Part shown: one piece after another, positions 12,301 through 24,100 of the stretch | Layout: each line of letters opens with the position of its first letter | Position numbering within the stretch: position 1 is the first letter of the stretch | Source of the DNA: Phoronis australis | Taxonomy: Eukaryota; Phoronida; Phoronidae | DNA length: 64,000 bases | Direction of reading: 5' to 3' | Assembly: GCA_002633005.1 (NCBI GenBank) | Contig: NMRA01000501.1 | Span: forward strand, 88,550 to 152,549 | Notes under the pieces: generated by a model | What the model was told of the DNA's origin: nothing | The model's database searches: none | What the model saw: the letters and a program-made list of their open reading frames with translations, nothing else | Translations under genes and position numbers: made by a program

Positions 12301-15300
12301 AAGGAGGAAGGTTGCTGGAATTTGATTCAAGTTTGCACGATTAACTTCTAGTTACATAATAGCATGTAATGACCAGAATGTGAGGGTTATAATTTGGCAT
12401 AGTCAGCCCGGCCAAAAAGCTGTCCGACTGATGTTTGTCCACAGCTTCAACCCAAGATTACTTTAGTCTTGTACAGCTCACTGCATTGTTGACCTTAATC
12501 TTTGGTAATGACACCATCTTTGACTGTAGCATTATTAAGAATTTAAAGACAACCGCAATCACAGAGAAATTCATCGTATTCAGTAACATTTGGCATCTCA
12601 AAAGTTCAATTGATGTACGATAAAAGTGCCACTTCTCATATTTGTTTCAGAAAGTGACATCTGGTGTAGACATGAAGTATACAAACTGCATTTTCCTCAT
12701 TTTTCCATATTTAAATTCATTCTGAGCTCAGCTATTCAAGAATCCACCGCATGTGGGTAATGAAACAATTATATTCTCTGCCAAAACCATGATTGCTTTG
12801 TCAAGCTGTGTTTAGTTACACAGCCCAACAGGCGCACTTATATGACTAAGAGCAGAGTTCACAAGGAACTTACTTTAACTGACTTTGCATGTTGGTTTTA
12901 AAAACCCTATCGTGTATGAATGACACCTGTGTTTTGCAACTGTCCCCAAAATGCTAAGCCGGTTTGTGGACTAGTTACCCCTTTCGAGCCCAAGATGCCT
13001 CACTTGATGACTCATTGGCACCATGCTGCTGATCACTTTGTCCAGTAGTCTTAGTCCTCCAGCATTGTTTCAGGCTTGCAGTACATTATTGAAAAACAAA
13101 GTGAGCCTGGTGTACCACTAGACCCCGGTATGACATTGAATGCTGCCGAGTGCCTGGAGTTCTGCCTTGTCAGAGAAAACAGTAAGTGGAGTTTAAGTGT
13201 GCGTACTGAGATCACAGCCAGGGGTCTAATCTGTGTACTCGAAATCGAACTTGAAATTGTTTTTAACAATTTCCATTCTACTGTTCTGTCCTGTGACATA
13301 TTTTTGTTTATAATTGATGACTGTGTAATCCTATTTTGCACTTGATGACCCAAGCACTAAACTGTAAATTCTGAGTATGAACTCAAAATCTGGAGTTTTT
13401 ACTCAAGCTCAAATCTAGGGTCTAGGGCAATTTGGACTATGCTCCTATTTGCGTTCTCAAGCATAGAATTATGGGTAATTATCTTGATTTTGTATTAAGA
13501 ATGGAGCATTTCAAAGATACTTTTGAGTTCAATTTCGAGTAAAAAGATGAGACACTGGTCCCAAGTGTCTGATTCGTGAAAGTCACATGTGACTAATAAG
13601 ACATATTTGGTTTTACGCCTTCACTATGCAATTGCTGTAAAATGTTTTGTCAAGTAGTTATGAGTGCATCGCCATAGAAATAATTTATAGAAATTGTCTT
13701 GGTGACTAGCAGTGATGTGGATATTCTTAGAGACTTTGAATTTTTGCACAAGTGCGATTCAATTTTTTCAGAAGTGGAGCATAAGATCAAATTTCTAATT
13801 GAAGTTGAACCATTTTCACGAAACAAGCCCAATTGTGGCACCGTCATGTGAACACATGGATTGAATATTATCGACAGCACCAATAGAGATATTCCCAGGG
13901 ATGGTATTCATATCAACCCCACCATTAACAGGGACGTCGACATTGATTTACCACACATTTATTATCGAGTATTGACTGTGTATGTACAAACAAGCAAAAA
14001 TTATTACATCATTCTGAGGAAGAGTGTCGTCCATGACAGTCCAAAGCTAAATGGTGTCTTGTTAATCTCCCTACTTGTGATAAGTTGAATTACCAAGTTA
14101 TGTGTTTGTTATTACAGGCGCAAGGGGTAATACTGTAGAGCCAGAACACAGCTCATCCGTGGCAGACTCGCTGAGTAGTCACCAGTACAAGTGTTATCAA
14201 GTGTACCTGCTGTCCAAGTTAAGGACCACCATTGAGGTTCAACTGGGTAAGATTATTCTATACCAAGGATATGCTGTGTTCCTTCATTGGGGCTTTGTTT
14301 CATTAAATTCCTGAATTAGCTAGTCAAAGGTCTTGTAAACCCACATGATATCAAAAGATAATTCTTCACTTATTTTGCAAAAAATAATTGCTTGTCAGTT
14401 TTCAATTTTTAAAGGCTAAGTGCCTTTCTGTAAATGAAAACTTGATTAAATGTAGTTTTATGACATCTACACAGTACAGAGAAGATTATATCTGACTGAA
14501 GTTTTCTTAATCTTTAATTTGTTGAGAAATTTGACACATAGGAATTTTATTTGTCTGCCATGTGTGCTAAACAGGTGAAGAATTTCTGTACTCTTATTTA
14601 GACAACTTGTTTGACACTATACTATAATTCAATTACTAGAAAAGTTTAATTGTGCGAACAGCTCTACATATAAATGAAATTGTTTATGAAGCGATGTTTG
14701 TGTAATCAGTCTCTTATGATTTTCTAGCATCAAGCGCAGGTTTTGATCGTTTAGTATTTGTTATAAGGCATGTTTTTCATCAAATGGTATTGCAGCATGG
14801 ATGAGAATGATATTAATTCCCAAATTGATTATTTTTTATATTCACAACCAGAAAAGTATTAGTACCTTGACAGCTTCGGCTTTTCTCAGCAGCCATCTTC
14901 CGAACCTAGTGGACACTATAGGTGGCAGGGTGATGAGACTGTTCCAAATTTTAGATAACTTATGCCCCCATCGTGCCTGTTGAAAACTGAGCCACTGAAC
15001 TGGGACGATGGGGGGTATACGTTATCTAAAATTGGAACAGTCTCATCACAACGCCACCTAGTGTCCAATAGCTTCAGAAAATGGCTGCTAAGAGGAGCCG
15101 AAACTGCCAAAGTAGTGTGAAAATAAGAAATAATCAATTTGTACTCTACCAGCCTTATGAAATTATTTAATGGTATTAATTCCCTTTGGTTTTAAGCCCC
15201 TTAATAACTAACGCTGACCATGATGTGATGTGTTTGCTTTGTCATGGCATTTTGCTTAATATGTCAAATCAGTCACCATGGACAAGATATTTTTGTGGTT

Positions 15301-17391
15301 TGATTGTAGGCATTTCTGGTGAAAAAATTGAGATAGACCCAGTGGCTCAGAAGGGTACCGCAAAAATTTTCTCCCGCCAGAAACCTGTCACCTTGGATAC
15401 TGAAACCGTGGCGACATGCGATGTAACAGATGAAAAGCCAACTGGTAGGTTGTAATGGTTCAAAGTTGAAAGACGGAAAAGACTTGATAGTGCTTCCTCA
15501 CATGCTACAATCCCTAGTCCATGAATGACTTAGGCTCATTCAGTGCAAACCATGAAAATTAGTTGTTGTTGTAAGATGTGTTTATTCAGGAAAAAAACCT
15601 GTTCAGTCACAGTAAATCACCATAATTGCAAGTAGCAGCATGTTAATAAGAACAACGACCGGTTTAAACCGGCTTGACATGTTTGGGCATTTATTAAAAC
15701 ACCATCCTCAGAAGAAAAAACAGTGGCCACCTTGCTAGGCCTAACAACAAGTAATCATCATACACAGACACAGTCAGTTACAGGAGAGTAACAATAGACT
15801 GGACTAACAATGACAACCTGTGGTGTGCCAGTTGCCTATTGGGACTATTGGGATATCTGCCAAACCACTCAAAGGATCACTACGAAAATTAACTGGATGT
15901 TTTTTACTATTCTGACTTCCCCTAGGGGCAGTTTTGCTTTTTTGTGACTACGGCTGTATCTTCTTCATACCTTTAAGAATCTTTGCGGAACTTGGCAGAT
16001 GAGCTCCAGAGACCTGTAGACATGGCAACAGATGACGATAATTTTCTACCAATTAGACTATAGGTGTGCCCCTAGTATTAATTGTTTTTTGCATTTACCT
16101 CGTAATCTTATTAGTTCCTTGGCTTGTTTCATGAAATTTGGCAAATCGTTGTGTATTACAGAAATGTAGCCTCCTTCTAAATTCGGACGGGCTTGACGCT
16201 TTTTGCGCCATCTAATGGCCATTTTTGTGATGCTAAAAATAACATAGAAGCGCACAGTTTGTTGTGCTGTCGTCGGTGCATTTCAACGCTTGCATTGCTC
16301 CTGTTAATAATATATAATTTGGCAAATAGTTCTCTACGAAACAGGCCATGATACCTTCCTCTTTTCAGTTGGATTTGACCTAGTGCTCACTTCCTAGTGA
16401 CTGTTTTTATTATTTTCGAATCCATTTTGGGCACCCTCCTTATCAGTCAGACAAATCAAGGAATTCTTATGAAAATACATTTGGTATTTGAATGTGTTCC
16501 TAGATCCTACTGAGAACAGCATTGCTGACGATAATTTTTTGACAGTTTTGAGAACTGCGGTGATCTTTAGTGGCAGTTTTGCTGTTTTTGGTCTGCAGCT
16601 ATTTCTCCTATGAGATATGGCCACTGTATTTCTATGAACTTGACCACAGATGACGATGGCGTTTGGACGTATCTGACTACCACTGTGCCCCCTAGAGGCA
16701 TTTTTATTTTTTTACAATCTTGACTTGTTATGCACCCCCTATTGGTGGTTATCTTAAGTTTCCTTGCATTGCATCCTCTAGTGGATATGTTTAAAGTTAG
16801 TAGTCATCTCTTGTATCTCTGCTGTGTGTGATGCACACGGAAGGTGCATATCAACGCTCTACATTGCTCTTGTGTATTAAAGTAAGCGGTCGTAATCAAT
16901 AGTTTCTTTGTCGTGAGAAACTTCATCGTTAAATCTTACCAATTTCAGACTATGAAAATAATCACCAAAATCACCTTTCTTTATTTTTGAGGTCTTTTGT
17001 TGTTAATGACCAGAATTTTTCAAAATATTTTCCAATGGAAGTTAGAGTACATAACTTCAACAAGGTAATGCGTTAATTTGGTGCTCTATGTGAAAAAATA
17101 TAAAAATAAAATTTGACTCATGTGCCATGTTTTGTCCTAAATGGGTGAGATTTTACCATAATGCTCTTTTTTGTTTCTTTGTTTCCAGGAAAGAGCTTGT
17201 TCCGCATCGTATATGGCGCTGGACCAGGTCACGACTATCGACATTACGACCTTGAGGTCGACACGGCAACGGCACGGGAGATCGTTCAGAAAGTGAACAA
17301 CATCCTCGAGATGAGGTCAAGCGCCGTCAGGAAGGAGTATCTGGCCATACGTAACAAGAAAATGAGCAGACGGTTCTCCAGCTTCACGTGA
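3368..17391 (+). CDS. MAPKAP1: SIN1 / MAPKAP1, mTORC2 subunit
   Basis: Eleven coding exons: 3368-3522, 4507-4586, 5568-5678, 7879-8021, 8815-8984, 10477-10650, 11994-12100, 13074-13181, 14118-14246, 15310-15444 and 17189-17391. They join in consistent phase to 1515 nt (504 aa; the human protein has 522), all with GT/AG introns. The start sits in a GCCACCATGG context. SIN1 is the mTORC2 subunit that recruits AGC kinases such as Akt to mTOR. Visible features: the N-terminal [10 protein letters not shown] stretch; [13 protein letters not shown] (residues 82-94), whose Thr87 matches the Akt/S6K site Thr86 of human SIN1; the CRIM domain (about 130-255, including [15 protein letters not shown] and GLICWQY); a Ras-binding-like domain (about 265-345); and a C-terminal PH domain (about 360-480). 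Introns carry SINEs, inverted-repeat elements and a foldback. Exon borders are read by eye; alternative exons cannot be excluded. Confidence 0.95.
4212..4260. repeat. GT-rich microsatellite in SIN1 intron 1
   Basis: Imperfect (GT)n/(GC)n run. Similar runs lie at about 7598-7648 (intron 3) and 11371-11385 (intron 6). Opposite-strand frames here encode only low-complexity His/Thr text and are not genes. Confidence 0.85.
6328..7155. mobile_element. Inverted-repeat DNA element, about 0.83 kb, in SIN1 intron 3
   Basis: The left end AGGGCTGTTCCAGCAAAATC (from about 6329) and the right end, read on the opposite strand as AGGGCTGTTCCAGTAAAATC (to about 7153), are inverted repeats continuing into GTGTGGGAGGGGGGG. 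A possible TAA or TA target duplication flanks them. No long reading frame lies inside, so it is non-autonomous. Its termini resemble those of the element at 53808-54035. Confidence 0.75.
8541..8725 (-). mobile_element. tRNA-derived SINE, family 1, diverged copy
   Basis: Read on the minus strand it starts with a tRNA-like head. A B-box-like GTCGTGGGTTTGAGTCCCA lies at about 8658-8676 (complement), followed by a conserved body with GTGGGCCCAATGCACTTGTCACCTG read on the plus strand in two parts. It ends in an A/T-rich tail near 8541. It lies in SIN1 intron 4. Confidence 0.8.
9071..9302 (-). mobile_element. tRNA-derived SINE, family 1
   Basis: Full-length copy in SIN1 intron 5, minus orientation. 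The tRNA-like head is at 9220-9302 with the B box GTCGTGGGTTTGAGTCCCAC. The body contains GCGCAGGCC, GTGGGCCCATTGCACTGATC and a GTTGTACCAGAC hairpin (plus-strand reading), and the tail is AT-rich near 9071. Confidence 0.88.
10255..10367 (-). mobile_element. 5'-truncated tRNA-derived SINE, family 1
   Basis: Only the 3' half of the family 1 SINE is present, in SIN1 intron 5, next to a T-rich tract (10231-10259). It is nearly identical to the same part of the copy at 52707-52946, so the family has moved fairly recently. Confidence 0.85.
10905..11155. repeat. Dispersed repeat, copy 1 (SIN1 intron 6)
   Basis: Shares an ordered set of diverged blocks with 12725-12995 in the next intron: CAGCTATTCAA-like, CAAGC..TGTTTA.TTAC, GAGCA.GGTTCACAA, TGTATGAA.GACACC, and TGTGGACTAGTTA.CCC.TT followed by AGCCCAA. 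Family and ends are not recognised. Confidence 0.6.
12725..12995. repeat. Dispersed repeat, copy 2 (SIN1 intron 7)
   Basis: Second copy of the repeat at 10905-11155, same orientation, alignable only with gaps. It ends just before the branch-point region of intron 7 (acceptor at 13073). Confidence 0.6.
14823..15140. repeat. Foldback element, about 0.32 kb, in SIN1 intron 9
   Basis: The two arms are reverse complements: left about 14823-14975, right about 15000-15138. Matching blocks include TTGATTATTT at the outer ends, CAGCAGCCAT, TGGACACTA, GATGAGACTGTTCCAA and TTTTAGATAAC, closing on CCCCCATCGT / ACGATGGGGG around the centre. The arms differ at scattered bases, so this is an old insertion rather than an assembly artefact. 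Confidence 0.85.
15960..16880. repeat. Diverged internally repetitive region (SIN1 intron 10)
   Basis: Several short blocks recur about 560-620 bases apart: ACAGATGACGAT (16029, 16647), GTGC.CCCTAG near 16070 and 16690, and GTGCAT.TCAACGCT..CATTGCTC at 16275 and 16845. This suggests an old tandem duplication. No coding signal seen. Confidence 0.4.
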
Positions 17392-17661
17392 CTCATCGAG
17401 AAATGGTGCATTTATTTAGAATATTGAGTGAAAGTTCAGTATCCATTTCATGAAAATGTCGTCTTTGGCTCCCGCTTTTCTAATTATTGAAGAAACGTTT
17501 TGCAATTTAATTTGTCAGTGTTAGTAATTTATGCAAATTATCTGAAAAATTAGCATTTACATGATACATTACTGATATTATTGGAGACTTTGTAACTTGC
17601 TGAAATGAGATTTTTTTATTTTTTTAATATGAGCACAGGTCCAGAAATAAGTTTCACATTA

Positions 17662-17825
17662 TATCCAGGTTCTCATTCACTTTCTTGCATACATTCATTA
17701 GTAAGACTGATCTCAGAGTAGGAGACACCTTTGTGCAATGCTTGATTGTCTGCCAGTAAAGCCAGGATTTAAACCCAGGTCTCCCACTCACAAGTCAGCA
17801 GCTCAAACCAGTGCCACATCGTCTC
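17662..17825 (-). mobile_element. tRNA-derived SINE, family 2, minus copy
   Basis: Read on the minus strand: tRNA-like head with GGTTTAAATCCTGGCTTTA as B box, then GCACAAAGGTGTCTCCTA and the 3' end GTGAATGAGAACCTG. It matches 33426-33580, which is in the opposite orientation, and is unrelated in body to family 1. Confidence 0.8.
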
Positions 17826-19354
17826 TTACTTTAATGAGATCTAGTTGTGTTTAGCGCAAGACAAAATTGCTGACCAAGTCTTAGTAAGTCAAGTTTTTAT
17901 GAAACGGCTTCCAGCTTAGTTCTCAATGTAAACTGAATGTTGGATTTTGATGAATTTTAATCATTGTGAAAATTCAGTAGCATGACTTTGTTCATTTAAT
18001 ACGACAAAAATAGATTTTAATTTTGGCTAAACTTTGTCAAATCTTTGTTGAGGCTTTTTCATTGTCCGACTGTTGACAGGCATTTGGTCTGCTTACCTGC
18101 TGTGACTAAAAGAATCTGAACAATACAGCATAACTTCAATTTGTGATTTAAGTTTTATGACAGTGCCAGTCGAATGCAATCAAAGTTCATTCTGGTAGCT
18201 AAATAATTTTTTGAAAAAGGAACAAAAATATACAGTTGGCATTGTTCACCCCGACACCTTTATTTTTTTGCAATACCATGTATCCCCTCTGCCGACTGCC
18301 AAAAGCCTTTAGATTAAAGAAATTGGGCAATAAGCTGATGCCGACCAGCCAGATTTTTTACAAGTCTGAGGCGCCTGACTGTGGGGTGTCGGAATTTCCT
18401 GCAGATTTTAAATTTCTGCTTGCAGGAAATGAGAAAATGTACGATTGAGAACCAAAGGACTTCTGTCAGTAGTAGATTTTCTGACAACAGGCTTAAACAA
18501 CCAAATATCGGAAGCGAGCTTAGGCAGCTGGCAAATCTCAAAACGTCCAGCTAACCTACTTGCCGTCATTTCTAATGAACTTGTGATGTGTACCAACTGG
18601 AAATAGAAATAGATGGTTTCAATGACACACATGGATTGCTCAAGTTTAGGGATCATTATGAAGAGGTGTCATAATCACGGGACGACTATTGTTGTTATTG
18701 TTGTTGTTGTTGTTAAGCTATTAAAGTTGCTATGCACTCGTCTTTGCCACTTTTTAATGTTTAAACACAACTTTCAAGTGCAGATTTTTCTCAATTATGG
18801 ACTATGGCTGGAGTGAAGTGTGATCGTTACAAGCAAAAATCGTAAAGTAATTTGAATTATACCGTTTCGCTGGCTTTTAGACATCCAAGCACTCAGACTT
18901 AATTTACGACTCTCTATGCACCGTTTTAGTCAGAATAGTTTGGTCAAAACACTTGTATATATTCCGATTAATAGCTGCAAGACACACCGGCTTTACAAAG
19001 TTGCATAGATTCTGAACAAAAAATGGGGGTGTTGAGATGAAGCTAAAGTCTACTGACCAGGCACAGTAACATCAAACGTCATGGACACTTGCTGTGCCCC
19101 ACAGTAAGCAGAATGGTCAGAGTATAGTTGGTTTCAAAAAAGTTTAAAAAACTCAGTACTTGTCGAAAACCGATGGAATTTCAAGCAAGAAGTTCTTCCC
19201 AGTTTTCAAATGATTCAGCGTAATTTTTTGTTAGGATTTTTAAAAATTAAATTTTTTCCATCGTTTCTTGCCATAATTTTGACATAGCCAGATGCAGACG
19301 AAATTTGTCAACGTTTTGAAAACCATACTTGATAGTGTGCCAGGAAAACTAAAC

Positions 19355-19535
19355 TTCTTCAGCGTTCCCGGCCATGGTCAGTTTGGTCTTCTGGGCAAAG
19401 CCGCAATGATGCTGTCAGGCCCCACACGACACCGGACTGGGCCATGTCTGGCGCCTTAGGGTATCAAACCTAGGGCAGCTCTGCAGTAAATGCTCAAGTG
19501 TCTGGGGCCAGTGCCACATGGGCATTGGTCTGTGT
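19355..19535 (-). mobile_element. Decayed LINE reverse transcriptase C-terminal fragment
   Basis: One minus-strand frame reads TLEHLLQSCPRFDTLRRQTW followed by PSPVSCGA and a stop. This resembles the short C-terminal tail after the reverse transcriptase of many invertebrate non-LTR elements (a typical sense: EH.LQ.CP....LR...W). A CPCGTG knuckle-like string appears in another frame just upstream, so at least one frameshift separates them. The fragment is dead. Family not assigned. Confidence 0.65.
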
Positions 19536-21104
19536 GAGAGATTTTCAGGCAATGCAAACTAACTAGTTCGTATTTTAACATTCTATAATTAAATAATTTA
19601 TTTCTACTTTCATCATTAAAGCAAAGCATTTACTGAACAGCCTTCCTTTCACTAGAATGCCCGGAGCACGCGTCACATAAAAGAATCTAGTGAGCTCGGA
19701 AATTTGCTGGAGCCCTGCGTGCCTAGGATATGTAGTGAGCAATCTTCAATGTGATGTACAGTGTAACCACCATCAGTAGTTTTCAAAACAATATTGAAAT
19801 CTAGTCAAATGTACAATTCAGATGGAATTGTCAAAGAACAAATAAGCAGAGACTATTCACAGTAATCTCTCTAAATTCACACAAGAATGACCAATAATAT
19901 TGCAGTTTTCCAGCTTTCAAAAGACTGACTACATTGTTAAAATGCAACACGCTTTTACTACAAGTCCATCCATACTACTAATGGATAAACTAAGGGCTAT
20001 TAATTGGTTGACAAATACATGAAATTCAACTGGTTCCTTAGACCGTGAGCATAATTTAAGAGCATTCGTATCACTTGGAAAAAAGTTGCTCTATTTTAAT
20101 AACTAATGTAGCTTGGAATCGTATAATCCGTAAAAGACTTCCACAACCATTTCTCAGGATATGCCTGTGCCTTAAGTAGTCCTAGAAATATGTTTAATCC
20201 AGGCACACGTCAAGCAATGGGCAGTTGTTAGAAAAATAAATCCAGTTGCCACAGCAACTGAGGATAGCACCAATTTCTCTGACAACATGTTACACTGCTT
20301 TAGTTGAGATTTCTTGACAGTGTTGTCTTCTATTACAACTCCATATACAATGTATGGCTGCTAGTCAAGTATACAGTGCACAAGGTCAACAACTATTTTT
20401 TGGCACCCATAACTGCACCAATACATATTTTGCACATAAATTCATCGCAGATCTTTTTTCAGAGGATAACTACCTTGCTACAAATATTCAAATCTTTGGT
20501 AGACGCCTATTTTAGCAGCTTTACGAACCGCATCACCAAGAAAACAACCATAACATTTGTTTTGCCACGGTATTTAACAAAATGTAATTCCATACGTTTC
20601 TACACAGAGTGCACAGTGAGTGAAGAAATATGTGGGGCACACCAAGAATATATTTTATCAGCATGGCTTTGTGTTGGCCGACAACTTTGTAAACCTGAGA
20701 TTCTAACCGTGTGACCAGCAAACAATTGAAAATAATAAAAGTAATCTGCTCGTTTTGTCATGGCAGTGCTGGATCTGGAATACCACCAAAATGTTTAATT
20801 GAAATAATTCGTGCCAGCACTGGTTTTATGTCTAACTACTGAAACTTAGTCTACACCATTAACGTATGTGGATGCTTTTTTCAACTCTTTGCTGTAAGGA
20901 CTACTCGACCTGTTTATAAATGAGGCTGTGCCAATATATTAATCCATCATTGAAAGGTTTTGTCGACCACAATATTCAAGCCTTGCCCCCAAGTTGGATT
21001 AATTGGAAACTGGTAGTTCTCAGGCATCAATGGCCTGTTGTATTTTTTCCTTTTAAGAAGTGACCCTAGTAATTGGCATGTCAAGTTACCAAGCCCCACC
21101 TCCT

Positions 21105-24100
21105 TCACCACAAATGGGCCTCATGCTGTGGCATCTTGACGACCCCGACCCCACCCCCCAGCCTGCGATAGTTCATTCCTCCGTACAACTTCCAACAGTT
21201 CTGCTCCGGGTCGTACACCTCGATGGTCTTCAGGTATGTAGTGCCGTCAAACCCACCAATGGCCATTAGTTGTCCGTTGACGACAGCCAGCCCCACCTAG
21301 TGAGAGAACAGGAATTGGCTTACTTTCTACAAATGCCACGCCCACTCTAGTTAGATTGCCAGCTGCAAATCAATCAGATGCACTAATACACGGATGAATG
21401 GTGCTCAAAACATAAACAGGTTCATAAAGTTAATTTAATACATTGACTGATATTAAGTGAGCAATCTTACGAATCTGTAGTGAAGACTGTGAGTGAGCTT
21501 CCAAATCTTCTGAGACACTTTTTAAAGAAAAGTGGTATGCCAATCAGGTTTCTTTGAATTTGTAATTTCATGATGTTTTGAAACCTATTTTAATTAGCAC
21601 GGACCTGATCAATGTAAAAGTGTTTCCTTAATTTCAGACAACACGTCATTTTCAAAACTTTCATTTGATTAAAAACTAGTAACTCTAAGACAATGTTTGT
21701 CAAAGGTTGTATGTCCAGCCATAGCTAACATGGGGTTGAACGCATGAGCACTGTAAAAACGATACTGCGTTTTTTATCAGAGCAACTAACGTGAAGTTCA
21801 ACTTCATATCAAGTTTCCATATTCAATCACCAGCTTCACGAGAGACACTAATTAACTGCGCAGCCACATTAAAATCAGACTCAGAATTATGACCGTAGCA
21901 GCAAAAATTCTACGTTTGGTAAAACGATCCTCTGAACCGTACTGAATTTTAAATCTGGATATTCGTTGTAATAAACTAGACAAAGCTGACCACTACTAGC
22001 AATCCATAAATTCTTTGGTTGCATTTAATAAAATGCCAATTATCACAAGATGTCATGATGACACTTATGACCTCCATAAACATGACTATCTCACCCCACT
22101 CCTTCTGGATGTCATGGCGACCACCGGTTGCCAGGAATTGGTCTGTGGATTGTAACGCTCGGCACTGCTTAACTCTGTGGCATCGTCACGGCCACCCACA
22201 GCATAAATCATATTGTTGTACACGGCGACACCTAGGTGCTTGCGCCTGGTACCCATTGGTGAGACTGGCGTCCATCTATTACTGCGCGGATCATAGCGCT
22301 CCACTGAAACCAAGTAAAAATGTTAATGGTCAATAACACTCTTAACAACATAAGTCACCTGGATTTAAATTCTTGTAGGACATCAGTTTTAACTCAATCC
22401 CCGCAGTATTAGCCCACCTTCATTTTCTACTTATTCTACCAATCCACATACTCCAGCGTAAGCGCAATACCAATTTTTTGTAACTTTTGCTATTCCTGGT
22501 ATGAATAGCCAAATTGATTATTTGCAAAAATGAGGCTCGTCCATTTACCTCAAAGAATTTTGTATGAATTTCCATTAGTTTCTAACCTTTTCTTCTTCCA
22601 TGCCAAGTATTTTGTCTCAGTTACAATGTTTAGACAAAAAGATGTTCCGTCCTTGCCTCCAAAGGCAATTGGTTAATCATCAAGTAAAGACACGCCCACT
22701 CAGTGTGAGGAAACAGAACCCACCTGTATTTAATGGCGACGTTCCATCACTGCCCCCAACAGCAAACAGGTAACCCCCTAGGACAGCCACGCCCACTCCA
22801 AGGCGACGTGTGCTCATGGATGACACTTTGGTCCACCGATTCGTTTGCGGGTCGTAGCGCTCGACAAAGTTGAGACATGATACCCCGTCCTGGCCACCAA
22901 CGGCATACATATAGGCATCAAGCACAGCGACACCTACTGAAGTACGACAGGAGCTGGTGGGCGCCACATCACTGCTCCATTGATTTGTCTGTGGGTCGTA
23001 CCTGCGAAAGTCATTGGAGTACAGTACACCGTATCAGTATTTGACATACAAAATGACCTAAAATTCCCCGTAATGACGGGTGGGTGGAAGCCAAATTCAT
23101 GGTCAAGAGTAGTTTTTCCTCATGAGGGAATTAACAAGAAGGTTTGTATGGAGGACAAGCCATACTGCAATTAGAATCTTGCTGTCCTAATAGTTATTAA
23201 AAGGATATCAAACCTGGTTTCGGCCTAAAAACAGGTATTAAAAACAACTTTCCTATCCAATTCTCTGAAACAAACTAATGCTCTGTAACCCTCGACAAGC
23301 CTCAAATGTTTTGAAGAAAATTTGAAAACCCCTTTCGTAGTCTCCTAGATGGGGAAGTGTAACCTACGATTTTAGCGAATTACAAGGCAACTGTGGGAAA
23401 AGACCACCCACCAAGAACCACAATGCCAAATTTGTGTGATGGGTGAATAAGTTTTTAGTTAATTCCTGCTTTTATCTTTCAACATTAACACCAATTATGC
23501 ATTAGCAGGTGACACCAGAATTAGTTGAAATCCTAAAAACAGGGTTTTGTGTCCTTTTAAGAGAAATTTTTGCTGCCACCAGAATTAGGCACCATGAAAG
23601 GAAAACGGATTTTGGTCTGAAAAGTTTTGTCTGAAAACTTCTGTCTAGTTGAGCAACTTTCAAAAACATGTTGATATTACAAAACGTTATGCAATAGGGA
23701 AAGTTAATGTGCTTCGAAACGCCAATTTTTATTACGTTTTTTTCTACGCTGTCAGTTTAAGACTGCAGTGTCTGCATGCACTCCTTAATTTGAGGTCGTG
23801 GATCTGTCAATTAAACATACAAAAAGGCGTGTTCTTCAAAGAGGAATGTTATCTATTCGAAGGCATGTCTGGCAATTTGGCATATTTTACGTACTCTGAA
23901 AGTTATTTTGTACCTTTTTAGTTGACCTTTACAAAAAACAAATTTAAACCACAAAATAACGATTCCTCAAACCAGACATTTGATGCAGTGACCCAGTCAC
24001 ACAAAGCAAACACCGGTATCTGATTGGGTGAATTGCTTTTGGGTAAATTTGTTTACCTCATTACTCACTTCAAATGGCACTTTGTGATAAACTGAGACAG

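Larger units (their letters stand above)
17392..21104. other. Convergent intergenic region between SIN1 and KLHL20
   Basis: Holds the 3' untranslated regions of two genes that end toward each other, a family 2 SINE (17662-17825), a (GTT)n run (about 18690-18716) and a LINE fragment (19355-19535). Short frames here are not conserved-looking. No clear AATAAA could be assigned to SIN1. Confidence 0.6.
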
